Of a DNA stretch of 64,000 nt, positions 46,601-58,600 are shown piece by piece. Below the pieces are notes generated by a model that ran no database searches, was not told the origin of the DNA, and saw only the letters and a list, made by a program, of their open reading frames with translations. Made by a program: the position numbers and the translations under genes. Position 1 is the first letter of the stretch; each line of letters begins with the position of its first letter. The stretch is from Ianthella basta. Lineage: Eukaryota > Porifera > Demospongiae > Verongiida > Ianthellidae. The DNA lies in contig OZ025874.1 of NCBI GenBank assembly GCA_964019415.1, forward strand, positions 4,801,196-4,865,195. Reading direction: 5' to 3'.

Positions 46601-49600
46601 TCATGAGCTTTCTAATGTCAGCATTAATCCATGGCAGGGACTCGCTACGCACTCTGCATCTAACAAGTGGAGCATGTCTATCAAGTATGTTAAGCAATAC
46701 ACTCTTCCAATGATTCCACTTGTCATCAATATCTCTGCTACTTGTCTCCCACGAGGCACTTTGTAGATCTTCCAAAAGAGCATCTACATCACAATTCTTA
46801 AATGCCCTTGTCAATTTGATCTCATGTCCTTGAGGTGACCTGCCCAATTTGATTGCATACACCATGTGATGGTCACTTACTCCTATGTCCAGACACCCAG
46901 TTTCAAAAAAAGAACAGGGTTGGAGGTCAAGATATGATCAATCAACATCTCAGAAGTCTGAGTCACCCTGGTTGGTACTGTAATCATCTGGGTCAGGCTA
47001 GCTTCATCACACATAGATCGCATTTGCCTTGTAATGGAGCAGTCAGATAGGTAGTTAATGTTCATATCACCCATCACCAGGATCTCCTTGCATTCATTGC
47101 CAGCACTTTCCATCATTCTAGAGAAATCATCAAAAAATTTGCAACTGGAATCTGGAGGTTGGTATATGGTACATATTAATAAGGACTTTTTCCTGGTGCT
47201 AATCTTGACCCAGACAGCCTCTAAGTTGTTGCTCTCCAGATCATCTTGTCGAAGCATCGGTGCAGACTCCGCACATTGAGGTGACATAAAAACTGACTAC
47301 CCTTGTGCTTCTTTATTACCTCACTTACTGTAGGCTCGATGCCACTAAGATATCAACATCATCATTCTCATTAGGCCCAGGACAGAGGTAAGCATCATAA
47401 TGAAGGGAGGAAGCAGGCTCAAAAAAGCTATCTGATAGCGGGGGTAAGCAGCACTGGGCACAATATCAATTATCATCACAGCTGGCCAAAGCAAAGTAGT
47501 CCCCTGTTGGTAAGTATTCACACGCAGAGTGAAACCACCGATCGCATGCATCGCACTGCAATCCCTTCTGATTAGATTTTACAGGTTTATCACACCTCGC
47601 GCAGGGGAACTTACAATTGGGTCCAGGGTTTATCCCTAGTGCCAGCAGGTTTATCTCTATGTCACTGCACAACACCAGGAGAAGGAGGATATTGACAGAG
47701 GAGCCGCATGCAGGTGTTTCAGTTAGATGGAGGCACTTCCTGTGCTCTCTGAAGCCATGAATATCCACGCGGTTCGGCAGAGGCGGCATTGTGGGACGTA
47801 AGAAGAGGCCTGTCAACAAGGACACCTCAAGTTCTGGAACAAACAGGATATTATGTGAGAGATGAGGGATTTCTCCAATATTTCTCCAATGCAAGGAGCA
47901 GGAGACGACACAGGCTGTGAGGACCAACAACCTGACAACAACAATGATTCTCCAGGATAACGCCATTTTTCCAAATTCCAATCATTTTTCCAAATCATAT
48001 AAATGTACGTAGCAGAACACTGCTGTACTGTGCATTTAAATTGAGACATGGTCATGTGTAGTATTCCAGAAAAAGCAGTGCATACAGTCACAAACTGTGG
48101 CAGCTGTACCCAGGTGGTCCAGCTGACCCATAGCATGGACACGATTGCACAATGCGTCTCAAGCTGACCAAGATAAATGGGGGTAATCTAATTATAACAC
48201 CAATCAGCACCAATTACAAAGCTGTTGCTGCATCTAGCTCCAACTTGTGCCGTTTGACTAACACCAACACTGTACTTGCATTCATAGTGGTCCCCAGTCC
48301 CCCTGACCTTCAGCAACTTGCGCTGGTTGTGTTTTTCCTTCCATCAACTAGCGCAAACACTCTACCTGCACTCGGGGTGGCTACTCTTGGCAACTTGCAC
48401 TGGTGGCCTTGTTCATATAAGCACTGGCGCATATGCTGCATGCGCAGATTGCAACTTGCACTGTGATGGTGGTGCATGGAGGTGGTAGTAGTGTCATGGA
48501 AGAGGTGCCATGGGATGGTAGCATGTGGTGGCTGTATATAATATTATAATATTTGGGCACGTGACATTATAGGTGTATGGTGTTGTTGGCTGTACATGTA
48601 TTTGTATGTGGCAGTCAGTGCTGGCAGTTGTGCACTTGCATGCTAGCTTGCCTTTGACGGAATTGTGTGCAAATGCCCTATCACTATTTGTCTCACCATA
48701 ATAATGTGGATGTGGAAGTCGTTGTGGTGATGGAGCACTTGTAAGAAAGCTTGCCTTCAGTGGTGGGTGTGCCAGTGGGTTAGTGAAGAAATGCAAGGTG
48801 CACACACACTGGAACTGTGTGTGGTGTCAGTAGCTATAACTATGCATGTGAAAAGCAACCATAGATAAAGTCTATGGTGCAATACACACTACAGAAAGCT
48901 GCAGTGTACTGGCACATACACAACGAACTGGGAGTTTATGTCTTTCACTGAATCAGGCAAGCACAGCACAATGTTAACCCAGAAGAGCCTTCATCCAGTC
49001 GAGCGCATTGACTCGCAGCAGGCCAACTTGTGCACAAGTGCTCTCCTGCTTATCGTATATGCGTCTAGGTGGAAACGTCCCACGTTTTAATAATGGTTGA
49101 AGAGTATGCCGCTGGCACTAGGGCAGCGTTTCTCGGAACACTTCCTCAAGGCTCTGCCTCCACAGAGGAGGCCGTGTGTCTTCCCAGTACCCATTGATTT
49201 GCTGTCTTGGCGCAGTAGGCAATCAGAATCGTCTGGAAACCCTCTCACACTCGCGTAACCACCAAATTCCGAGGCGCCCTTGGTGCTTGCACACAGTTCC
49301 TGGCAATGGGTGCCAAAGAGAAGCGTGCACAGCGGCCCTTTCTTCCTGTCAGTTGCTTCAAGGGGGTCTTTGAGGTGCAAAAGGTGACGTCACGAATGAA
49401 CCTTATTATTTTGGATTGACTAGGGTGTGACGTTTGCATGACGTCACAATATACCGCCACTGTTCCATGACGTCACACAAAATTGTCAGCCTTCTAATTG
49501 AACAGTAGAGTCTTTAATTACTAATCCCTACTGAATGCACAGCCTCATTGACCACTTGCACTTGCCTACGAAATTTTGTGAGCATTTGCCAGATTTTCAC

Positions 49601-52600
49601 ATTAAATTATTATATCACCCACTATCAGTATAAATGTACTGTGGCAATGATATGGGGCTATGGCATTTTATATTTGCAATTTGGTGCCACCTTGCACGTA
49701 AACAAAGGCCTAATTGAAAATTCTGTCATATTTAAAATCATTCAATTTTCCTTAAGTTTGTCATCTTACCATAGTCTGTGCCACAGGGTGCCCAAAGCCC
49801 CCAAACATTATATTATATTATGTTATATTACATTATTTTATGGCTTCATCACCCTTGTACTTTGCAACTTGCACTGTATTTAGTAAGAAGCCTATTGAAT
49901 GACTCTACTGTGAGATATCGCTCCAAATATTATGAAGACTGAGCAGCAGGCATTTTACAATGGCGGTGCTTAGGCCTACTACGTCCTTGCATTAATTAAC
50001 TTAACTTTCAACTGACCAGTTATAATGAAGAGGAGAAATCAAGTGGCCACTTTTGTGACGGAACAATATTGTTGGTTTCACTGAAAACATATACGTAGAA
50101 TGAAGTTGGGTGAATCACTGGATATTACGCCAACCGACCTTCTACACCAGTGGCTAACAGGAAGCTGGGGAGCCGTAATCCTATTTGACGGCAACCAGTG
50201 ATCGCCTTTCCCCCGCTAGTCATTCTACAAAGATGGTAGAGCCACAGACAGCTGTTTTGTCTTGATTGGGGCTCATCAGTGTCATATATGTAGGTATTGC
50301 AGCATGATTTGTGATGCTACATGCTATACCTTCCAGCTTTTTCCAAAAAAAAAGAAGGATGCCATTTTAGAAATACAATCTTTCCTCATGCTCTAATTGA
50401 ATGTCCTGGGTATGATAGATGCTAATTCACTTCTTGCCTAAATTTTTTAATTGGTTGTACAGCACATGCCCTGCTCTATAAGCACTAATGTTGATGTTGC
50501 TTTTTCATGATTGCCATAGAAATTTGGAGGACTTCGTATTTTCTCACTTTCCCTTGATCAACTTGCGCATACGAGCACTCAAGATGGCTGTTGAGGAATC
50601 TCGCTGCTCGAGAAAGGACAAAACACTTTTCTGGGAAGATATCAGCGATGCCAAGGACAAACTTGCGTCGGAGTTGAGAACCTTATATTCAGCACGGAGG
50701 ATCCAAGTAAGGCTTATGTGTGACTAGTTTAATTAAACATTTTCTTCAATATTAGAAGACATTATGAATAGCAGGCATAGAAGCAAGCAACAGTAACTCA
50801 ACACTGTGGTACAACTCATTTCACTCAAGTTCACTCTATATTCTTACTTTCCTTGTACACGGACCCATAGGTGTATGATTATCTAGCTAGTTTTGTGTAA
50901 GTACAAGGAAATTAGGAATGCAGAATGAACTCCACAAAAATGAGGTGAACATATAATAGTGTTGAGTTACTGACTCTTGCTTTTTCTGTGGGTCATTTGA
51001 AAATGCCTTCAACCTTGAAAGAAAATACCCTAGTTTGTATATTCGTACATATCCACAGAACTGTAGCTACATCAAATTTGATCTTAAGCTGGCTAATATG
51101 CCACGTATCAAGGAGTTGATGCAGAATATGGGGAATATAACTGTGTCACTCTAGATAAACTGCAATGTTACTGTAACCATGTACATATTTATGCGAAGGC
51201 AACAAATTGTGTCAGTGGGGGTAAGCTAGTATCTGGGAACGCAAGCTTTGAAGTTAAGAAGGATTGACACACAGAGCTCAGACCTTCGCTCTTGACTTCT
51301 GTACCCAAGTCCTCTTACATGGCTTGGGTCCGTAGGTGCCCTGCATCATGCATTAGGAGCACACAAACATTCAGTGTGAAGGAGGAAGAGAATGAGAATG
51401 TGTATAATATGTGAGCGGATTTGAGAAAACGACCCACTTCGCGCAATATGTAAACAATAGCTATGGGACAAAACAGCCATGTGGGTGTTATTTCACCAAC
51501 AAACAGATTATGGCATCATTCATATCTATGATACAATCTTTATCATGTGGCCAAGTTTGAAGCCTATAGTCCTCTGAAGCTCAAACTAAGACTGCAAATT
51601 TACACGATGGCCATTGCGTGCGATGTATACGAACATGTCACATAAGCGTAAAAAGCTACTCACGTTATTCAAGGCAACCAGGCCTTGCCAAAGTTGACAT
51701 ACGTACACTAATCTAGCATTCCCAATGAGCGGAAGACCTTCCCATGCCGAGGACGAGGCAGATACGCTTCCCACAACAACCAACCCAACTTGTCCGCCTT
51801 TTGTGCCATGACCGGAAGTCCATGTTTAAACGCCTTTTTCTGGCCAAGCACCTAGCATAATTTCGTATTTTTAGCAAACGTATCTCGGGAACTGAAGCAG
51901 CTATTGAAGTGCAACAAAGAGCAATAGAGAGCTCAACCACTCTGCTTTAACACAGTGTCACTAACTCAAAATCGATAAACTGTGCGAAGTGGGTTGTTTT
52001 CTCATATCCACTCGCATATGAGAAGACTAGATAGGGTAAGAGTAGTCTATGCTGCTCTACACTTACATGCACTTAAGGCTGGGTTTGGGTGCACTAGTAT
52101 ATTCGTATGTTGGAAGAAACCTATCCATCCATTCACCTTAAATTGCTTTTGCCATCACCGTTCGACTAGTTTCGCCGATGCACACTAATGCATACATTAG
52201 CATAGAGGAAGCCATTTTTATTGGGTATATTCCTAAATTAATGTCGTGAGCATGGCATCTGATTTATGTACATCTCTGTATCAAGAGTTACTTTCAGCAC
52301 AGTTGCCAGCCAAAGAGCAGCTCAAGCTACCTGCATGTTTTTAATGTAATTCTAATAATTGTGGGCATGCTGCTGTATGAGATTCATTGTGCGGTAGATC
52401 AAGATTGTGCCATTGATTGCCCTTCTGTGTAAGCTAGATTGCGCATGTGCATTTTTCTTTTTTGGTACATTTCCAGAGGCCAGTTTATCTATCTTTGGTA
52501 AGAAATCCTGACAGTAGAAAGACAGTGCTAGCTTCCCTGGTTGCTGAGTTGGCTGGTGCTGTGGCTACTCTAGACACTAAGGACACTGACCAGTAAGCTA

Positions 52601-55600
52601 TATGGAGTTGCAGTATAGAGATATTCGAATTTGTGTGATATAGTTATCTGTACAAGCACAATCACATGTAAAGATCTTTGGAGCTGCATCACTTGCTTCA
52701 ATTCATTTGATGTACATACGTAGTGTGTGGGTGCTGACATGGTACTCCTTTGATCTCGGTAATGGAGTCCAAGTGCAGTAACTTACCTGCAAACAAAGGC
52801 TGAGGAATTTGGCACATATGGTCTTATATTTAGTGGTGAATCTGTAGCAATTTTGTGTATAGAGCTTGTTAGTGCAGTTATGAGCAGTGTAGTGAAAGTA
52901 CGTATAATCCTTATGGTTGGTGCACATAGTGCAGACTTTGGCCGAAGCTTTGGGAAATCGATGATGATTTTGCATGAATAGTTCTAGCCTTTATCTCAGT
53001 AGGGCTAGCCATGAAGGCATACCTGAAGCAGATGTACAATATCTTTTGGGGACACGTGGCAAGGCCTGTGACAGTCATTACTCGGTGTTCTCCAACTTTG
53101 CAAACAGCTACAGTGCATCCTAATCACTGTCGCCACCACTTCAGTTAATTTGCACCCTCTATACGTCATTGCCAAGTGCAAGTGTACCTTTTGTGCCATA
53201 TTCTAATAACCATAATAAAAGTGTGGTCCAGAAACTTATTAGTGTCAAACGAATGGAATACTGATTTGCCTGTCTTTCTTTATGTTTATATATAATGGCC
53301 ACACAGTTGCCACAGGATGTATTGTCACTACAATCCACAATTAGCTTGTGTGCAAGTGGCCTATTACTTTAGAATGAATTCTACCACGATCCAATCAGTT
53401 AGGTCAGAAATAGGTGTATTGAGGTGGAAGACCTACTGTTTTGACAGAGATTCCGCAAATAGAAATGATAATATCTTTGATGCCTATAGCTGTGATATTA
53501 TATGCTTGCTGTTGTCTTGCAGTTTTTTGTCAAGATTGCTTACCGGTGTCCTAGCACACCATGTCGGTTGGATTCATTCTTCCTGTGGAATGGCAAGATC
53601 AGCTACTGAGCATGTCAGCAGTGAAAGATCACATACTGTTAGTTATTTGAGTGTGTTAAGTGGGCTCATTTGTTGTTTGTCATATTGTTTACCATACCAT
53701 ATGCGCTAAAACTATTCGCGGACTAAACTTTCGCAGATGGTGGATTGCCAAAATTTTTTGCAGTTTTTATTTTGCGATACTTGGGTCACCAATATTATAT
53801 TCTTTTATTATTCTCAAATTGGAGAGAACGCCTGCCACCCACTTCATTTCAGTTATCACTGCCTCTGCTACACCAGGAGAGACAACCTTTCCAACTCGGG
53901 CTCATCACACTGCTTCACTGTACAGTAGGAATGAATTGACATTCTTGAAGACTTCACACAAGGGTAACCAAATGCTAAACTGATGCGAAACAAAGCGACG
54001 GTTGTATTTGTACCCAGAGACGCCACAAAGGCAACAATAGAACAAACCGGGATATTGTGTCGTGTGACGTCCATGTTTTTCACAGTTATGCAACACTTTC
54101 ACCCAAATATTTGCGGATTAAATTATTCGTGGATGGCTATCTGAACCACGAAAACTGCTAAAGTTTAGTCCGTGAATAGTTTTAGTGCATACAGTATCAG
54201 GGCAACTATGAGTGCACAAGAGTATAAGGCTTGAAGGTGTTGTGTTAAGGAACAGTACATTATTCATTGCTAAACCTTCCTCAGAACCAATGTCTTGCTG
54301 GCTTGACATTGTTCTAGATATTACAATAATGATGTTGTTAAACACATACATATAATATTGTCTTGTCAACTGCCCATTTGTTTCAGAATTAGTTGTGATT
54401 TTCAGCTGTGGTAGCCTGTGACTTACCACACTAGTAGGGAGGACTTGTTTTTTAAGTTGGTCAGCTATGTTCATGGTCATGTGGTGGCATTGGTGGGTGT
54501 AATTCTGGTCCTCCGTGGGAGAGAGGGCCCCTTGAGGTTGACCAACTCCCATTGGACAGGTTGCCCTCCCTCATCTGGCTTGCCAGGCTGGCTTCCTGCA
54601 CTAAAGCACCCGCCAGTTCGTGTTGGGCTAATCATCCAGCATGGATCATTTACTGTGATTTCATTTTGCCAAAGAATTGCAATCCAAGGTGACCTTAATC
54701 CCAGGTCCGCGCAGGGAGGACAAAACATTGGCCAGTCCAACTGCACGCCTAACCCGACGTGTGCTTCACCTGTAGGCGGCCTCTCGATGGGGGAAGCACA
54801 GGTGATCTTGACCCGGTTGGAACTGTCGGTTCTACCAGGCATGGCAGCAAGGAAGAAGAGCAGAATTCTCTGGAACACAGAGAAGGAGAAGCGTCTCGTG
54901 AGGCTTTACAAGCTCAGTTCTGTTGATTCGTCACGGAGCTATGCCAGGGGGCTTCTGAAGTTGTAGACCCTAAACTATCCAGAGTACCCCACCACATCAA
55001 ATGCTCTGATGAAATGTGTAAGACTTATAAGGCCTTTACCTGAAACAGCCCAGCCGCCTGCCTTTGGCTCACAAGCCTCTCCGGAGTGCAAAGAGAGTTC
55101 TCTGCCAAGCTGTCCAGCACCAAAGAGAGTTGAAACTGGAGAAGGAGGCCCCACCATCATGTCTCCAAGAAAAGGGATAGCTGGTGACCCAACAGGGATT
55201 CCAGTGATGCCCTAGGGAGAGCCAAAAAGGAATCCATGGATTCCAATCCAGATGTGGAAGAGTTAGTGCTCAACCAACCAAGTCGACCAACACTACCTTC
55301 GGCTATTGTGAGAAAACAACCTGTGAGGGAGGAGAAGCACAAAGTGGCTTGGGGTCCACATGGACAGCAGAAGGCGTGCAGTGATCAACCAATGAATGAG
55401 AGTAGTGAAACCCTTAACACCTTGGGAAATGAACTGCATGGTGTGTGCAGCGGCTTCAATTCTGCGGCCCCAAACACCTCCTGAGTCTGAGGTAAAGGTA
55501 CAAGGTAAAAGAATAGAGAAGTGTCTTCTCTTCAGACGTCTCATAGCTTGGCTTGATGTAGAAGTCACCCAGCAGAAGCAGAATGCCAAAGTCACCTCTA

Positions 55601-58600
55601 GGCAGAGATGGATTTGATTACAACTGCAGAGTTTCATACTCTGGCCCTCAAATGCCTGCTGAGTGTCCGTGAAGAGATGCTTGGGAAACTAATGGTCTGG
55701 AAGACTCAGGAGAAATGTAAGAGGAAGCAAAGTGAGTTTTTAGAGGTCAACAACCACTGGGCTGCACTTGCTCTGGGCTTGGGGACCTGGATGTGCTCAC
55801 ACGGAAAGTATCAAAGCCACCTCTTGAGAGCCTATCCTGAGAGATTGTGTCTTCCTTGCTCACAGGAAGGTAGGAGACTCATTAGTTGCCTGCTGACCTA
55901 GGAACAGGATGTGGCGAGACTAGCACCTTGTGACCATCTGAGATCCCATCATAGTTGTGGTGTACAAGCATCTACAGCTGTGGGTGGAAAGGAGCTGCTG
56001 TAGTTTGCTTCCTGCAGCAAGGAAAATCCTTCAAGAGGCCAAAAGTGACGTGGCGTTTCCAGACAACCTTCCTCTGAGTCAGAAGAGGGTAATTTGTGAC
56101 CTTCAGAAAGCTCAGCAGGAACAGCTCATCTCAAAAGCTGCTTCAAAACAGCACCAGGGGAAGTTCATGAGAGAATTGCAATGTCAAGCTGCCCTTCATG
56201 AAGACTTGTTCTATCACTGGTTGAAGAAAGGGCAATTAGAAACACTACGGAAGCCCTGACTGAGCTGATCAGGATGACTGCATTTACACTTGCTCGTTCA
56301 AAGTGAACTGCATGGGTGGTGCAGGCGATACACACTGATGTCAATGTGGTAATGGAATTTAAACCATCTGGCACATTCTCAGCCAATGCCAGCCAAAGGA
56401 GTATAATCTCTATTTGGAATGGCACAATCATGCTCTGCTAGCAGTCTACCATGACCTCTGCATTCACTACGGCTTTGAAGTGACACTTTGATGGTGGGAA
56501 CTTGAACCGTTGCCTGCCTGTGAAAACCAATGCATGAAGATTCTTTGGGATGTCCCCATTCTCACAGACAGAGATCTTGTAGTCCATCTTTCAGACATCT
56601 CTTTCCAGGACAAGGGAAAAAGGCGGCTGTATCTCATTGAGATGTCAGTTGCTTGGGATTCTATCCTGGCAGAAAGAAGAGCTGAGAAGCTGTCCAAGTA
56701 TGATAATCTACAGCTGACCTGAGACAACAGTACCCGGCTATCGACTGGACACTGTGCCAGTGGTATTTGGGGGACTGGGTTTGGTTGCTCACCAACTGGT
56801 GAGTGACTTAGGCTGCCTCCCCACCGCGGAGAAAACTGAGTCACAGATTGAAGGGATGCAGCGTGCTCTGTGCTGTGTTCTGCTGTGTGGATTCTGAAAG
56901 GTCACCTTTCAGTGTCTGAGCTGGCGGCCTGAACCCATTGGGATCTGTTGTCGGTCACTGACCTGTGAGGACCGCTCCCCCCTGAACTGAGGTGACGAGG
57001 GCTGAACCCCTGACTCACCTGTTATGAATGGCTTGAAAGACAGTCCCGATGAGGTGATAGGGGGTCAATGAAAATACAGAAAAAAGCCTGGGTCTATTGA
57101 ATCCTAGGCCAACAGACCTAAAGATGGTGACGCTGGAATGTATAGAGCCTAAAAAAGTATTTTATCGCCTTTATTTTGTTTTGTTTAAAAATATCTGGCA
57201 ACCTAGTCATTCATCTTGGGTTCAAGAAAAGAAGTTAATTCTTCTGCCTACAGTCAGCTATGTTCACGGTCATCATGTTTTAGAAGACATTTGGAGTTTG
57301 ATGGTGTGAGAAGAGCTGACATTTGTGAGGGAGGACAATGCATGTCTGTTAAACTGTGTGGATGATACTAGCATTGAAAGCGTAATGTTCACTTGCATTT
57401 TGTCTTTGGTTGACATTGAGAGGATGGTGGATTGACTTCTCTCAGCTGCAAGTTCACCGTGGCTGAAGAACAGCACTTGTCCCTTCTTGGTGGGCTTGGA
57501 AACAGTGTGCATTCAAGCACAGCAAGTATGTATTCCCACGAGGGGTGAGCGTTCCTTCTACAGTAGCAATGTTATCCAGGGTCAATGCAAGTTTTGACAC
57601 AACCTGTTCCCCTGAAAACTAAGGAATATGTTCTGAACACAATTGGGAAGACATAACAATTGTGGATGAAGGGACTAGGGCCAACATTCACTGTAACGCA
57701 CCTCTGGACAGGTCTTAGGTTCGGGTCTATGGCATGCCTGCAGATCATCTGTTCATGTCCTCATCTCATGTCCTCCCAGTCAGAATGAAGAGTAGGCTGT
57801 ATTGTGCTCACGATTGTGAGCCATTTATTTTAGACTGCTTCTTGTTGTGGTAAAGACAACCATGCCAGTTTAGTTTTCACTTAAAATGTGGACCTCTTCC
57901 CGCAAGAAGGATTTTCCAGATCTTGTGCAACCAAAACAGCTGACAACACATTTCTGCCCAATACCAACCAACACCAGAATGTCTGTTATTTATGTCTTCC
58001 ATGATGTAGTCTGGTGCAGTCATTTCCATTTGATGCTGAGCGGTAATACCTGGTTTCGAACCATTTTCTGTCATCATTTATAGGGTGGATGCATATTCAA
58101 AGACATCTCTCTTTTTCTAGAGATGTCTGTAGTGTAATGTTTGAAGTGATATGCCTACAAGCTAATATATTGTCTAATAGGTGTCAACCACTTCAAACAA
58201 AGAGCCATCCAGAGGTAAGGTAGGAATGGCGTTAAAATTGAAACGTTGCCATGGCAGGAAATTAGCTGGACCTCGTGCAGTTTACAAGTGAAGTTCTTCA
58301 AATGCGCTGTTTGTATCTTAACTACCCTTCTACAGTGTGCCAACTTGTAGCTGGCTAAGACACTGGTGTGCAACACTGCACACCTACAAATATTGAGATG
58401 GTGATATTCCGAAGTTGAGTGTTTCTTCAGCCCAGGTAGAAGGCTAAAGTCCATTGTTGATTACATTTTTGTGTGAAGCAACCCAAGGAAGGAGGTACAT
58501 GATGTGAAAGTGATCCGAGGAGCAGAAATTGGCAACAACCACTATCTGGTGCTGATGAAAGTGACTATCTGTGGAAGCAATGAAGAGAAAAGAAAGAAGC

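Larger units (their letters stand above)
44336..47990 (-). mobile_element. CR1-like LINE with PHD finger, endonuclease and RT
   Basis: On the minus strand the order is a hydrophobic/2A-like N-terminus and PHD finger (47981-47466), apurinic endonuclease (about 47287-46830), linker, reverse transcriptase (to the stop at 44722), about 360 bp of 3' UTR, and a (AAC/AAT)n tail at 44362-44336. PHD finger plus AP endonuclease plus RT is known from CR1-clade LINEs. The N-terminal part of the endonuclease is missing, and frameshifts lie near 46280 and 46860-46890, so it is dead. The insertion is in FNIP intron F, opposite to the gene. Confidence 0.88.

Noticed and set aside
54477-54878. 133-residue minus frame
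   Set aside because: It lies opposite the retroelement N-terminal frame, which has the Myb-like pattern, and has no family resemblance.
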